Part shown: piece after piece, positions 55,021 to 62,871 of the stretch
How positions within the stretch are numbered: the first letter of the stretch is position 1
Layout of the letters: each line of letters opens with the position of its first letter
Assembly: GCA_024709685.1 (NCBI GenBank)
Contig: JANJWF010000092.1
Location: 1-64,000, forward strand
Direction of reading: 5' to 3'
DNA length: 64,000 nucleotides
Source of the DNA: Thiobacillus sp.
GTDB taxonomy: Bacteria; Pseudomonadota; Gammaproteobacteria; Burkholderiales; Thiobacillaceae
The notes under the pieces: generated by a model
Told to the model about the DNA's origin: nothing
Database searches by the model: none
What the model saw: the letters and a program-made list of their open reading frames with translations, nothing else
Made by a program: the position numbers and the translations under genes

Positions 55021-55032
55021 GCGGCCCCGCGC

Positions 55033-55062
55033 TTGCCTCCCGCTCGCAGGCTGTGGTATAAA
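55033..55062 (+). promoter_or_regulatory. Promoter for rpmB-rpmG
   Basis: TTGCCT at 55033-55038 and TATAAA at 55057-55062 are separated by 18 bases. They lie 70-100 bases before the rpmB start and match the sigma-70 pattern well. Confidence 0.6.
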
Positions 55063-55075
55063 TCGCGGTTCTCGG

Positions 55076-55110
55076 GTTAACCCCTATCGTTAACCCTCAC
55101 CGGTTAACCC
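55076..55110. repeat. Three GTTAACCC repeats in the rpmB leader
   Basis: GTTAACCC occurs at 55076-55083, 55089-55096 and 55103-55110, spaced 13 and 14 bases apart, between the promoter and rpmB. GTTAAC is itself palindromic. The even spacing suggests a cluster of protein or RNA binding sites. Confidence 0.7.
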
Positions 55111-55130
55111 TCAATTTTTGGAGCAGCATC

Positions 55131-55367
55131 ATGGCTCGCGTATGTGTCGTGACGGGCAAGAAGCCCATGGTCGGGAACAACGTTTCCCACGCCAACAACA
55201 AAACCAAGCGTCGTTTCCTGCCCAACCTGCAGTACCGCCGGTTCTGGGTCGAGAGCGAGAACCGCTGGGTTCGTCTGCGTCTGTCCAATGCGGCGCTGCG
55301 CACCATCGACAAGAACGGCATCGAGTCCGTGCTGGCCGACCTGCGCGCCCGCGGCGAAGCCGTCTAA
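55131..55367 (+). CDS. rpmB: 50S ribosomal protein L28
   Basis: The 78-residue protein matches L28: [35 protein letters not shown] and a C-terminal [10 protein letters not shown]. It is the zinc-free form, with a single Cys. GGAGCAGC upstream acts as ribosome site. It is cotranscribed with rpmG. Confidence 0.98.
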   Translation: MARVCVVTGKKPMVGNNVSHANNKTKRRFLPNLQYRRFWVESENRWVRLRLSNAALRTIDKNGIESVLADLRARGEAV

Positions 55368-55397
55368 CCCCCCAACCAATCAGCAAGGATCCAGATC

Positions 55398-55565
55398 ATG
55401 GCCAAAGGCGGACGCGAAAAGATCAAGCTGGAGTCCACTGCGGGCACCGGCCATTTCTACACCACCACCAAGAACAAGAAGACCATGCCCGAGAAGATGG
55501 AGATCAGCAAGTTCGATCCCAAGGCTCGCAAGCACGTGATGTACAAGGAAACCAAGCTGAAGTAG
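55398..55565 (+). CDS. rpmG: 50S ribosomal protein L33
   Basis: The 55-residue protein has the L33 sequence ([20 protein letters not shown], then [16 protein letters not shown] and [18 protein letters not shown]). It is the zinc-free form with no Cys pairs. AAGGAT precedes ATG 55398, and it follows rpmB by 30 bases. Confidence 0.98.
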   Translation: MAKGGREKIKLESTAGTGHFYTTTKNKKTMPEKMEISKFDPKARKHVMYKETKLK

Positions 55566-55595
55566 TCATTCGGCGTTTCCTGAAGTAACACCGTC

Positions 55596-55620
55596 TTGCC
55601 GGCATGCTCTATGCCGGCAA
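55596..55620. other. 10-bp hairpin enclosing the pyk stop codon
   Basis: TTGCCGGCAT (55596-55605) pairs perfectly with ATGCCGGCAA (55611-55620) around a five-base loop. The pyk stop codon (minus strand, 55611-55609) lies at the loop edge. No T tract follows on either strand, so it is not a typical terminator; it separates convergent rpmG and pyk. Confidence 0.6.
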
Positions 55621-57030
55621 CCGCACCATCCCGAGCGTATCGACCACCTCTCCGTCCCCCGTCGAATCCGACAACACGACCGCCCGGTCGCCGGATCGCG
55701 CGAGTGCGTGCGCATACAGCCACTGCGCCGCCCCGGCAATGCGCGCCCGCGGCTCAAGGCCGGACGGACCATGCAAGGGCGACACGCCCCATACCAGCGC
55801 GAGGCTTCGGTACAAGCGCTCCGAATCCGTGAGTGCGATGACCATCGCCTGCGGTCTGAATCGTGCAATCGCTGCGACGGACGCGAGGCTGCGTGCATGG
55901 ATGATGATTGCACGCGCCTCCAGTTGCTGCGCGAGCTGACAGGCGGCGAAGCCGACCGCTTCGCTGGCGGATACGGCTCCACGATGCACAAGGCGGCTCT
56001 GCGCCATCGACGCGGCATATTCGGCTTCGGTTGCCGTGAGCACGCGGCGAAGCATGTTCACCGCAGCGACCGGATTTTTACCCACGGCGCTCTCTGCCGA
56101 CAGCATGACCGCATCGGTTCCATCGAGTACGGCATTGGCGATATCGGTCACCTCGGCTCGCGTCGGATGGTCGTGCTCGACCATCGATTCCAGCATCTGG
56201 GTGGCCGTGACCACCGGGCGGGCGCTGGCATTCGCGGCGGCGATAATCCGTTTTTGCACCAGCGGGATCTCCGCAAGATCGGTTTCCACCCCGAGATCGC
56301 CGCGCGCGACCATGACCGCGTCCGCAAACGCTATGATCGAATCGAGATGCGCCAGTGCATGGCGCGTCTCGATTTTCGCCATCAAGAGCGGCTGATCGCC
56401 GCCCGCAAGCAACGCGCGCACCCGCGCCAGATCGTCAGCAGTCTGGACGAACGAAACCCCGATCCAGTCGACGCCTTCAGCCGCCGCAAAGGCCAGATGC
56501 CTGCGATCGTCCAGGGTGGGAACGAGCGCGGACAGCTGGGAGTCGGGGACATTGATCCCTGCGCCCGAGCGCAGCGTGCCACCGATCACGACTTCGCAAT
56601 CGACACGGCCAGCGGATACGGCCAGCACGCGAAGTTCGATCGAGCCGTCCGCTAGAAACACGGTTTCACCGGGGCGAAGCGCGTCCAGCAACTCGGGGTG
56701 GCGCACCGGAAGCCTGTTGGAATCGTGCGGCGTTTCCGCCAGCGATACCTGCGACCCTTCGACCAGTCGGTACGCCCCCTCCTGCAGGGGGCCGACCCGG
56801 AACTTGGGACCCGGCAGGTCGGCCAGGATCGCGACCGGCCGCTCCAGCCGGCCCGCCAGTTCGCGCACCTGCCGGATGCGGCGCGTATGGTCGGCGTGGT
56901 CGCCGTGCGACAGATTGATGCGGGCGACGTCCATCCCTGCGGCGATCATCCGCCGCAACACATCCTGTGTATCGGTGGCCGGCCCCAATGTGCAGACGAT
57001 TTTCGTACGCCGCCAAGTGTGCTCTGTCAT
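55609..57030 (-). CDS. pyk: Pyruvate kinase
   Basis: The 473-residue enzyme converts PEP and ADP to pyruvate and ATP. It has TKIVCTLGPATD, RINLSHGDH, DLPGPKFRVG, MAKIETRHAL with the catalytic Lys, MVARGDLGVE and ATQMLESM, DGTDAVMLSAESAVG. The usual C-terminal allosteric domain is short. A GTG at 57036 is also in frame, but ATG 57030 is a normal start. It is single-gene. Confidence 0.96.
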   Translation of the reverse strand: MTEHTWRRTKIVCTLGPATDTQDVLRRMIAAGMDVARINLSHGDHADHTRRIRQVRELAGRLERPVAILADLPGPKFRVGPLQEGAYRLVEGSQVSLAETPHDSNRLPVRHPELLDALRPGETVFLADGSIELRVLAVSAGRVDCEVVIGGTLRSGAGINVPDSQLSALVPTLDDRRHLAFAAAEGVDWIGVSFVQTADDLARVRALLAGGDQPLLMAKIETRHALAHLDSIIAFADAVMVARGDLGVETDLAEIPLVQKRIIAAANASARPVVTATQMLESMVEHDHPTRAEVTDIANAVLDGTDAVMLSAESAVGKNPVAAVNMLRRVLTATEAEYAASMAQSRLVHRGAVSASEAVGFAACQLAQQLEARAIIIHARSLASVAAIARFRPQAMVIALTDSERLYRSLALVWGVSPLHGPSGLEPRARIAGAAQWLYAHALARSGDRAVVLSDSTGDGEVVDTLGMVRLPA

Positions 57031-57115
57031 GGGCACAATCTTAGCAGGCAGGCCGACCGGTGACGCCGCAATGGCCAGCGGGTGCCATCGAAGCTGAGCC
57101 CAGCCCGGGTGCGTG

Positions 57116-57141
57116 CAATAAAAACCCGCCGGTTGGCGGGT
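57116..57141 (-). terminator. Terminator after the desaturase gene
   Basis: On the minus strand, ACCCGCC/GGCGGGT with a four-base loop (57124-57141) is followed by TTTTATT. It lies about 80 bases beyond the stop of the desaturase gene at 57219 and before pyk. Confidence 0.8.
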
Positions 57142-57218
57142 TGTTCATTCGGACTTCGCGGGTGCTTGTCTCGGGCCGTTCTCATGCAAGCGGCCGCGGT
57201 ACGTTCATTTGCAAGCGA

Positions 57219-58391
57219 TCAGGCGTAACTGCGCAGCCGCACCGAGAACTCCTGCAGCGACTGGATGCCGCTTTCCTCGGCACGCTTGCACCAGGCCTGC
57301 AGCTGCTCCAGCAGTTGCTCGCGGCTGGCGCTGGAACGCCCCCACAGTGCGGCCAGTTCCTGGCGCATGCGGTAGACGGTTTGCAGGCGCTCACTCTTGT
57401 CGAGTAGTCGATCCAGTTCGACCTTGTCGGAGGCGGCGAGCTCGGCCGGTTCCTTGTGCAGCGAGCGGCGGAAACGGTCGAGGCTCCAGTTCTGCGGCAG
57501 GTTCGTGCCGGCTTTCAGCCTGGCGATCTCGGCCGCGCTGTCGGCACGCACACTCTTCACGAAGCGCATCATCACGTCGTAGCGATGAGTGATGATGGCC
57601 TGCAGCGTATCGAGGTCGCACAGCGGCTTGGCCGGCTGCCATTTCACCGTGGGCGCCTTCTTGCGTATCGTTGCGAGCCCCACATAGGACATCAGCTTGA
57701 TGTAGAGCCAGCCGATGTCGAACTCGAACCACTTGTTCGACAAGCGTGCCGAGGTGCCGTAAGCGTGGTGGTTGTTGTGCAGCTCCTCACCGCCGATCAG
57801 GATGCCCCACGGAACGATGTTGGTACTGGCGTCCTCGCAGGCGAAGTTGCGGTAGCCCCAGTAGTGGCCGACGCCGTTGATGATGCCGGCGGCGGTGACC
57901 GGGATCCACGCCATTTGCACCGCCCAGACGGTCAGGCCGATGGGGCCGAACAGGGCAAGATCGATTGCGAGCATCAGGGCGACGCCCTTGGCCGAGTGGC
58001 GGCTGTAGAGGCTGCGCTCCAACCAGTCATCGGGCGTACCGTGGCCGTACTTCTGAAGCGTCTCCTCGTTCCTGGCCTCGGCGCGGTACAGTTCGGAACC
58101 TTCCCAGAACACCTTCCTGATGCCGCGCGTCTGCGGACTGTGCGGGTCTTCGGCGGTTTCGCACTTGGCGTGATGCTTGCGATGGATGGCGACCCATTCT
58201 TTGGTGACCATACCGCTGGTGAGCCACAGCCAGAAGCGGAAGAAATGGCTGGTGATGGGATGCAGATCGACGGAACGGTGCGCCTGCGAGCGATGGAGAA
58301 AAATGGTGACGGCTGCGATGGTGATATGGGTCAGCCCAAGTGTGACCGCCACATATCCCCACCACGGTAGATCCAACAAGCCTAATTGCAT
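57219..58391 (-). CDS. desA: Membrane fatty acid desaturase (delta-9 type)
   Basis: The 390-residue di-iron desaturase has the three His boxes HRSQAH, HRKHH and HNNHH, separated by four membrane segments. It introduces a double bond into acyl chains of membrane lipids. A charged C-terminal tail of about 130 residues (from about 260) extends it beyond a minimal desaturase. No electron donor gene is adjacent, though the 2Fe-2S reductase at 30141 is a possible type of donor. It is single-gene with a terminator downstream. Confidence 0.93.
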   Translation of the reverse strand: MQLGLLDLPWWGYVAVTLGLTHITIAAVTIFLHRSQAHRSVDLHPITSHFFRFWLWLTSGMVTKEWVAIHRKHHAKCETAEDPHSPQTRGIRKVFWEGSELYRAEARNEETLQKYGHGTPDDWLERSLYSRHSAKGVALMLAIDLALFGPIGLTVWAVQMAWIPVTAAGIINGVGHYWGYRNFACEDASTNIVPWGILIGGEELHNNHHAYGTSARLSNKWFEFDIGWLYIKLMSYVGLATIRKKAPTVKWQPAKPLCDLDTLQAIITHRYDVMMRFVKSVRADSAAEIARLKAGTNLPQNWSLDRFRRSLHKEPAELAASDKVELDRLLDKSERLQTVYRMRQELAALWGRSSASREQLLEQLQAWCKRAEESGIQSLQEFSVRLRSYA

Positions 58392-58473
58392 GTTTCTTTT
58401 TCAGGGTCCAGGAAATCGGATAATGATATCCCATGAATCCCCAACCCGCCTGACGGGGTTCGGGGATCGTTCG

Positions 58474-59757
58474 CTACGAACTCGCCGGCGAGACGAGACG
58501 GACGACGCGCTGCGGGACGGCGATCTCGATCCCGGCGGCCTTGAAGCGCCGCCAGATCGCCCAGTTGATGCCGGAACGCACATTGTTCCCCTCGCTCGGG
58601 TCACGAATCCACACTCCCAGTTCCAGCACGATGCCATTCTCGGCGAATTCCTTCAGCAACACCCCCGGAAGATTGCCCGGGTCGTCGAGAATCACCTGTT
58701 TCTGCTCGTGCGCAGCTTCCAGCATCAATGCCTCTGCCTGCTCCAGATCGGTATCGTAGAGCACCTGTATCGGAAGGGCGACCTTGACGTTGCGCCTGGA
58801 ACGCGAGTGGTTGACGACCGTCTGGGAGATCAGCATCTCGTTGGGAACGATACTTTCGGTGCCGTCGAGCGAATGCAGCAGGGTGTAGCGGGTGTTGATC
58901 TGGCCGACCTCGCCGAACTTATTGTCGACCGTGACGCGGTCGCCGATGCGGACCGAGCGGTCGAGCAGGATGATGAAGCCGGAGATGTAGTTGCTCGCCA
59001 CCTTCTGCAGGCCGAATCCGATGCCGACGCCGAGCGCGCCGCCGAACACCGACAGCACGGTGAGGTCGATCCCCACCGCCGGCAGCGCCACCAGCACGGC
59101 CAGCACCAGAAACACGGAGCGTGTGGCTTTCGACAGCGCCATGCGCAGCGACAGGTTCATCTGCTCGACGCCCATCAGGCGGCTTTCAACCAGGCGTGCC
59201 AGCATCAGTGCAGCCAACACTGCCACCACGATCACTGCCGCCGCCTGGAGCAGCAGCCACAATGAGACGCGGTGGCTGCCCAGGTTGAACGACAGCGTCT
59301 CCATCGCTGCATGGATGCGTGGCAACAAGCCGGTGATGTGGAGCGCGAACGCGGCCCAGATGAACCAGGCGGCGGTGCGTTCCCAAACCTTCAGAGTCTC
59401 CCGCGACTCGAACGCGTAGCGCAGCGCATAAACCACCAGCCGGACGCCTGCCAGCGACAGCAGCAGGGGGATTGCCAGATTCAGCAGATGCGTGCTGGAG
59501 AACCAGATTCCGGTAATCTCGCGCCCGAGCAGCAACGCCAGAAGCATCACGAGCGGGAAACCGACCCGGCGCAACCCTGCGCGCCCGGCTGACCACAGGA
59601 TTTCCTTCCTCTCGAGATACGGTTTCACCAGCCGCATCGCACCCCAGGCGACGAGCGCGCACACCGCCAGCACGCCCAACTGCCACAGCAGGGCGAAATC
59701 CTGGCTGTCTCCGATGAGGCGTGTCAGCAGGCTGTCGAACGGAATGGGCTTGTCCAC
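58474..59757 (-). CDS. MscS-family mechanosensitive channel
   Basis: The 427-residue protein has about five N-terminal membrane helices and the MscS pore helix (GGALGVGIGFGLQKVASNYISG) followed by the beta and C-terminal domains (DRSVRIGDRV, IVPNEMLISQTVVNHSRS). It releases solutes on osmotic downshock. The start is GTG 59757; no closer ATG fits. It ends 82 bases before the desaturase gene, in the same direction. Confidence 0.94.
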   Translation of the reverse strand: MDKPIPFDSLLTRLIGDSQDFALLWQLGVLAVCALVAWGAMRLVKPYLERKEILWSAGRAGLRRVGFPLVMLLALLLGREITGIWFSSTHLLNLAIPLLLSLAGVRLVVYALRYAFESRETLKVWERTAAWFIWAAFALHITGLLPRIHAAMETLSFNLGSHRVSLWLLLQAAAVIVVAVLAALMLARLVESRLMGVEQMNLSLRMALSKATRSVFLVLAVLVALPAVGIDLTVLSVFGGALGVGIGFGLQKVASNYISGFIILLDRSVRIGDRVTVDNKFGEVGQINTRYTLLHSLDGTESIVPNEMLISQTVVNHSRSRRNVKVALPIQVLYDTDLEQAEALMLEAAHEQKQVILDDPGNLPGVLLKEFAENGIVLELGVWIRDPSEGNNVRSGINWAIWRRFKAAGIEIAVPQRVVRLVSPASS

Positions 59758-59764
59758 GGCGGCC

Positions 59765-60994
59765 TCAGAAGCTGTGCGTGTACTGCGCGCTCAGGATGTC
59801 GACCGCGTTGTCATACTCGCCCGTGAGGATGATGGGGCCGCTGGGGGGGCTCTTCAGCCCGACTTCCTCCACGAACAGGTGGGCATAGCCAAAGTCGATC
59901 CTGCTGCGCTCGCTGAACCGGTACTGCCCGCCGACTGACAGCCAGGTGCGGGAACCATCTGGAATCCGGGGGGTACGGTAGAAATCCGGTACCGGCGTTT
60001 CGTCATACGCCACGCCGCCGCGCAGGCTCCAGGCATCGCTCATGTGCCAGGTCGCACCCAGTGAATAGCGCCAGTTGTCGTCCCAGTTTTCCGGCGTGGG
60101 CGGCAGGGGGTATGCGATTGACGTATAGACCACTGCAAGGCGATCGAACGAACTCCAGCCGGTCCAGGTCACGTCGGCCAGCACATCCACATTGGGCGAC
60201 AGCTTGTGGAAAACGCTCAGGGAAGCGCTTGCGGGCAGGGTGAGATCGGCTGTCACCTCACCGCTCGGAGGCAGGGGAAGCGAGACATTTGATGCAAGCG
60301 TCCCTTCCAGCGTGTAATCCACTTCGGAGCGATAGGAGAGCCCGATGCGTGTGCCAGTCGCCGGCTGCCAGAGCACGCCCAGGTTCCAGCCCCAGCCGTA
60401 ATCGTCCCCGTCGACCGTCATCAGGGAACCGGGGGCGGCCGGCGAAATATTGTTTGTCAGGGTCGCTTCGACGCGCTGGACATTGAGCCCGCCCCCCAGC
60501 GACAGTTGATCGTTGACCTTCCAGGCGATGGAGGGATTGATATTGATGGTCTTGACCTCGGACTTGAGTGCCTGGAAGCGGCCGACCCAGCCTGTATCGT
60601 ATTCGGTCTTGAGGCCGAAGGGACTGTTGAGGCCCAGCCCCAGATGTACGTCCGGCGTCAGGCGGTACGCGAAATAGGCGTTTGGCACGAAGGTCAAGTC
60701 CCCTGCGTCACCGCCCTGCCCGCCACCGACGGCAGGCGTCACAGTCCCCGAAAACTCCATCTTGGGTTTGATCAGGTGCCCCACCACCACGAGTTGGCGG
60801 TCGGGCAGCAAGGTCATGCCTGCGGGGTTGAAATAGATGGTGCTGGCATCCTCGGCCACGGCGGCGGCACCCGCGTAGGCGTTGCCCAAGCCACTGGCGT
60901 TCTGCTCGATCAGAGAAAAGCCGGCGGCGTGGGCAAGATGGGTGCAGCCAGCCAGGGCCAGCCCCGCAGCCAGCCGATTGACGCGATACGACAT
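59765..60994 (-). CDS. FadL/OmpP1-like outer-membrane fatty acid transporter
   Basis: The 409-residue outer-membrane beta-barrel has a signal peptide (cleavage near AHA-AGF, residue 23) and the FadL plug motif AGFSLIEQNASGLGNAYAG, IYFNPAGMTLL, NSPFGLKTEYDTGWVGRF and a C-terminal Phe. It should import long-chain fatty acids or other hydrophobic compounds. It lies just downstream of the acyl-CoA synthetase, 29 bases away, as in a fatty acid uptake operon. GGGAG precedes ATG 60994. Confidence 0.93.
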   Translation of the reverse strand: MSYRVNRLAAGLALAGCTHLAHAAGFSLIEQNASGLGNAYAGAAAVAEDASTIYFNPAGMTLLPDRQLVVVGHLIKPKMEFSGTVTPAVGGGQGGDAGDLTFVPNAYFAYRLTPDVHLGLGLNSPFGLKTEYDTGWVGRFQALKSEVKTININPSIAWKVNDQLSLGGGLNVQRVEATLTNNISPAAPGSLMTVDGDDYGWGWNLGVLWQPATGTRIGLSYRSEVDYTLEGTLASNVSLPLPPSGEVTADLTLPASASLSVFHKLSPNVDVLADVTWTGWSSFDRLAVVYTSIAYPLPPTPENWDDNWRYSLGATWHMSDAWSLRGGVAYDETPVPDFYRTPRIPDGSRTWLSVGGQYRFSERSRIDFGYAHLFVEEVGLKSPPSGPIILTGEYDNAVDILSAQYTHSF

Positions 60995-61023
60995 GTGAAG
61001 ATCTCCCTTTTTTTGGACTGAAT

Positions 61024-62856
61024 TCATCCGCGCACAAAATCCGCGTACATCGCCTCGACCGCGGCGCGGTAACGGTCGAGCACCTGGTTGCGCTTGAGCT
61101 TGAGGGTGGGCGTCAGCAGGCCGTCGTCCACCGTCCAGGGTCTGAGCTCGGGATGCAGACGGCGAATCTGTGCATAGCCCGGAAAATGTTTGAGATGACG
61201 CACCACACGCTGGGTCAGCGCCTTCGTCACCTTCGGGTCGCGCAGGGCTGCCGGGTTCCCGGGGTCGACGTTGAGGCCCGCTGCGAAGCCCTGCCAGTGC
61301 TCTTCGTTGAGCACGGTCAGTGCGGCGAGATAGGGCTTGCCTTCGCCGACCACCATCACCTGCTCGAACAGGGGGTCGAGCAGGATGGCAGACTCCATGT
61401 CGGCGGGGGGCACCTTCTCGCCGTTGTTCAGCACGATGATGTCCTTGATGCGGCCGATGATCGTGTAGTGGCCACGGGCGTCGACGCTGGCCTTGTCGCC
61501 GCTGTGGAGCCAGCCCTCGGGATCGAGGATGGCTCGGGTGGCCACCTCGTCCTGCCAGTAGCCGCGCATCACGCAGCGGCTGCGCGTCAGCAATTCGTCG
61601 TTGTCGCCTATCCTCACTTCGATGCCGGACAACGGCTGGCCGATGCTGGCGGGCACGTTGGAGTCGGGCCGGTTCACGCACACCACCGGACTGGTCTCGG
61701 TGAGCCCGTAGCCCTGATAAACCGGCACGCCGAGGCCGATGAACACACGGGCGATGTCGGGCGAGAGGGCGGCGCCGCCGGAAATCGCCAGCTTCAGTCG
61801 CCCGCCCAGCTGTTCCGCAACCGTGCTTGCCACCAGGCGATCGAACAGCGGCCATAGCAGCAGTTCGGGATGCCAGCCGGCCCGATCCTGGCCGCGCTCG
61901 AAACGCCGCCAGCCGGCGCGCACCGCAAGTCTGAACAACACCCTGGGGAGCAGGCCTTTCTTCGCCAGCCCATCCTGGATGCGTCTGTACACCCGCTCGT
62001 AGATGCGCGGCACCGAGATCAGCACGGTGGGGCGGATCCCCTGCAGGTCCTGCGCGAGCAGGGCGATCGAGCGCGCATACGCGACCTCGGCACCGAGCAG
62101 CATCGGCAGGTAATAGCCGCCGGTACGTTCCAGCGTGTGCGACAGCGGAAGAAAGGACAGAAACACCTCGTGCGGCGCAAAACCCACGCATTGCGAGGCA
62201 TAGAACGCGTTCCACAGCAGGTTCTCGTGCGTCAGCATCACGCCCTTGGGCCGTCCCGTGGTACCCGAGGTGTAGACGATGCTGGCGAGCAAGTCGGCGG
62301 ACAGATGCCGCCCGGGCAAGGGGGTGCCCGCCGCTGCGGCCAGCCAGTCGGCAGCCACCACGACAGGCGTGCTCGCGTTCATCGGGCCGGTTTCCGCCGG
62401 GGTCAGGCTGACGATGCGCGTCAAGGCGGGGACCGAGCCGGCAATTCCGGCGAGCTTCCTGTGCTGGAATTTGCCTTCGACGAGCAGCAGCCTGGCACCG
62501 GAGTGGTTGAGGACATAGGCTGCGCTGTCGGGACGGTCGTCGAGGTAAAGCGGCACGGTGACGAGGCCCAGCCCCAGCGCGGCCTGGTCGAAAATCACCC
62601 ATTCGACGCAGTTCTTCAGCATCACCGCCACGCGATCGCCGGCAACGAGCCCTTCCTTCACCAGTGCTGCCTGCCAGCGTGCCACCTCGGTCGCCACGCG
62701 CGCCCAGGTGAAGCTCACCCAGGTGTTGCGCAGTTCGTCGAACTGACGGTAGGCGACCTGATCCGGCGTCGCCGCGACGCGTTGACGAAACAGGCCGCAC
62801 AGCGTGCCCAGCGTATCGGGATGAAACGGGACCGGAGCGTGGCGCGTATCGATCAT
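61024..62856 (-). CDS. Long-chain acyl-CoA synthetase (FAA1/FadD type)
   Basis: The 610-residue AMP-forming enzyme activates fatty acids to acyl-CoA. Motifs are YTSGTTGRPKGVMLTHEN (P-loop), YQGYGLTETSP, GWLHSGDKASVDARGHYTIIGR and KNxxK-like GEKVPP at the C-terminal hinge. It resembles the eukaryotic-like long FAA1 class. It is followed by the FadL-like gene, and its start lies 15 bases after the stop of the methyltransferase gene. Confidence 0.93.
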   Translation of the reverse strand: MIDTRHAPVPFHPDTLGTLCGLFRQRVAATPDQVAYRQFDELRNTWVSFTWARVATEVARWQAALVKEGLVAGDRVAVMLKNCVEWVIFDQAALGLGLVTVPLYLDDRPDSAAYVLNHSGARLLLVEGKFQHRKLAGIAGSVPALTRIVSLTPAETGPMNASTPVVVAADWLAAAAGTPLPGRHLSADLLASIVYTSGTTGRPKGVMLTHENLLWNAFYASQCVGFAPHEVFLSFLPLSHTLERTGGYYLPMLLGAEVAYARSIALLAQDLQGIRPTVLISVPRIYERVYRRIQDGLAKKGLLPRVLFRLAVRAGWRRFERGQDRAGWHPELLLWPLFDRLVASTVAEQLGGRLKLAISGGAALSPDIARVFIGLGVPVYQGYGLTETSPVVCVNRPDSNVPASIGQPLSGIEVRIGDNDELLTRSRCVMRGYWQDEVATRAILDPEGWLHSGDKASVDARGHYTIIGRIKDIIVLNNGEKVPPADMESAILLDPLFEQVMVVGEGKPYLAALTVLNEEHWQGFAAGLNVDPGNPAALRDPKVTKALTQRVVRHLKHFPGYAQIRRLHPELRPWTVDDGLLTPTLKLKRNQVLDRYRAAVEAMYADFVRG

Positions 62857-62871
62857 GGCAGCTTAAGGCGA

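Noticed and set aside
59765-62800. A 1011-codon minus-strand frame joining two genes
   Set aside because: It reads in the wrong frame through the acyl-CoA synthetase; only the last 409 codons are a FadL-like protein.
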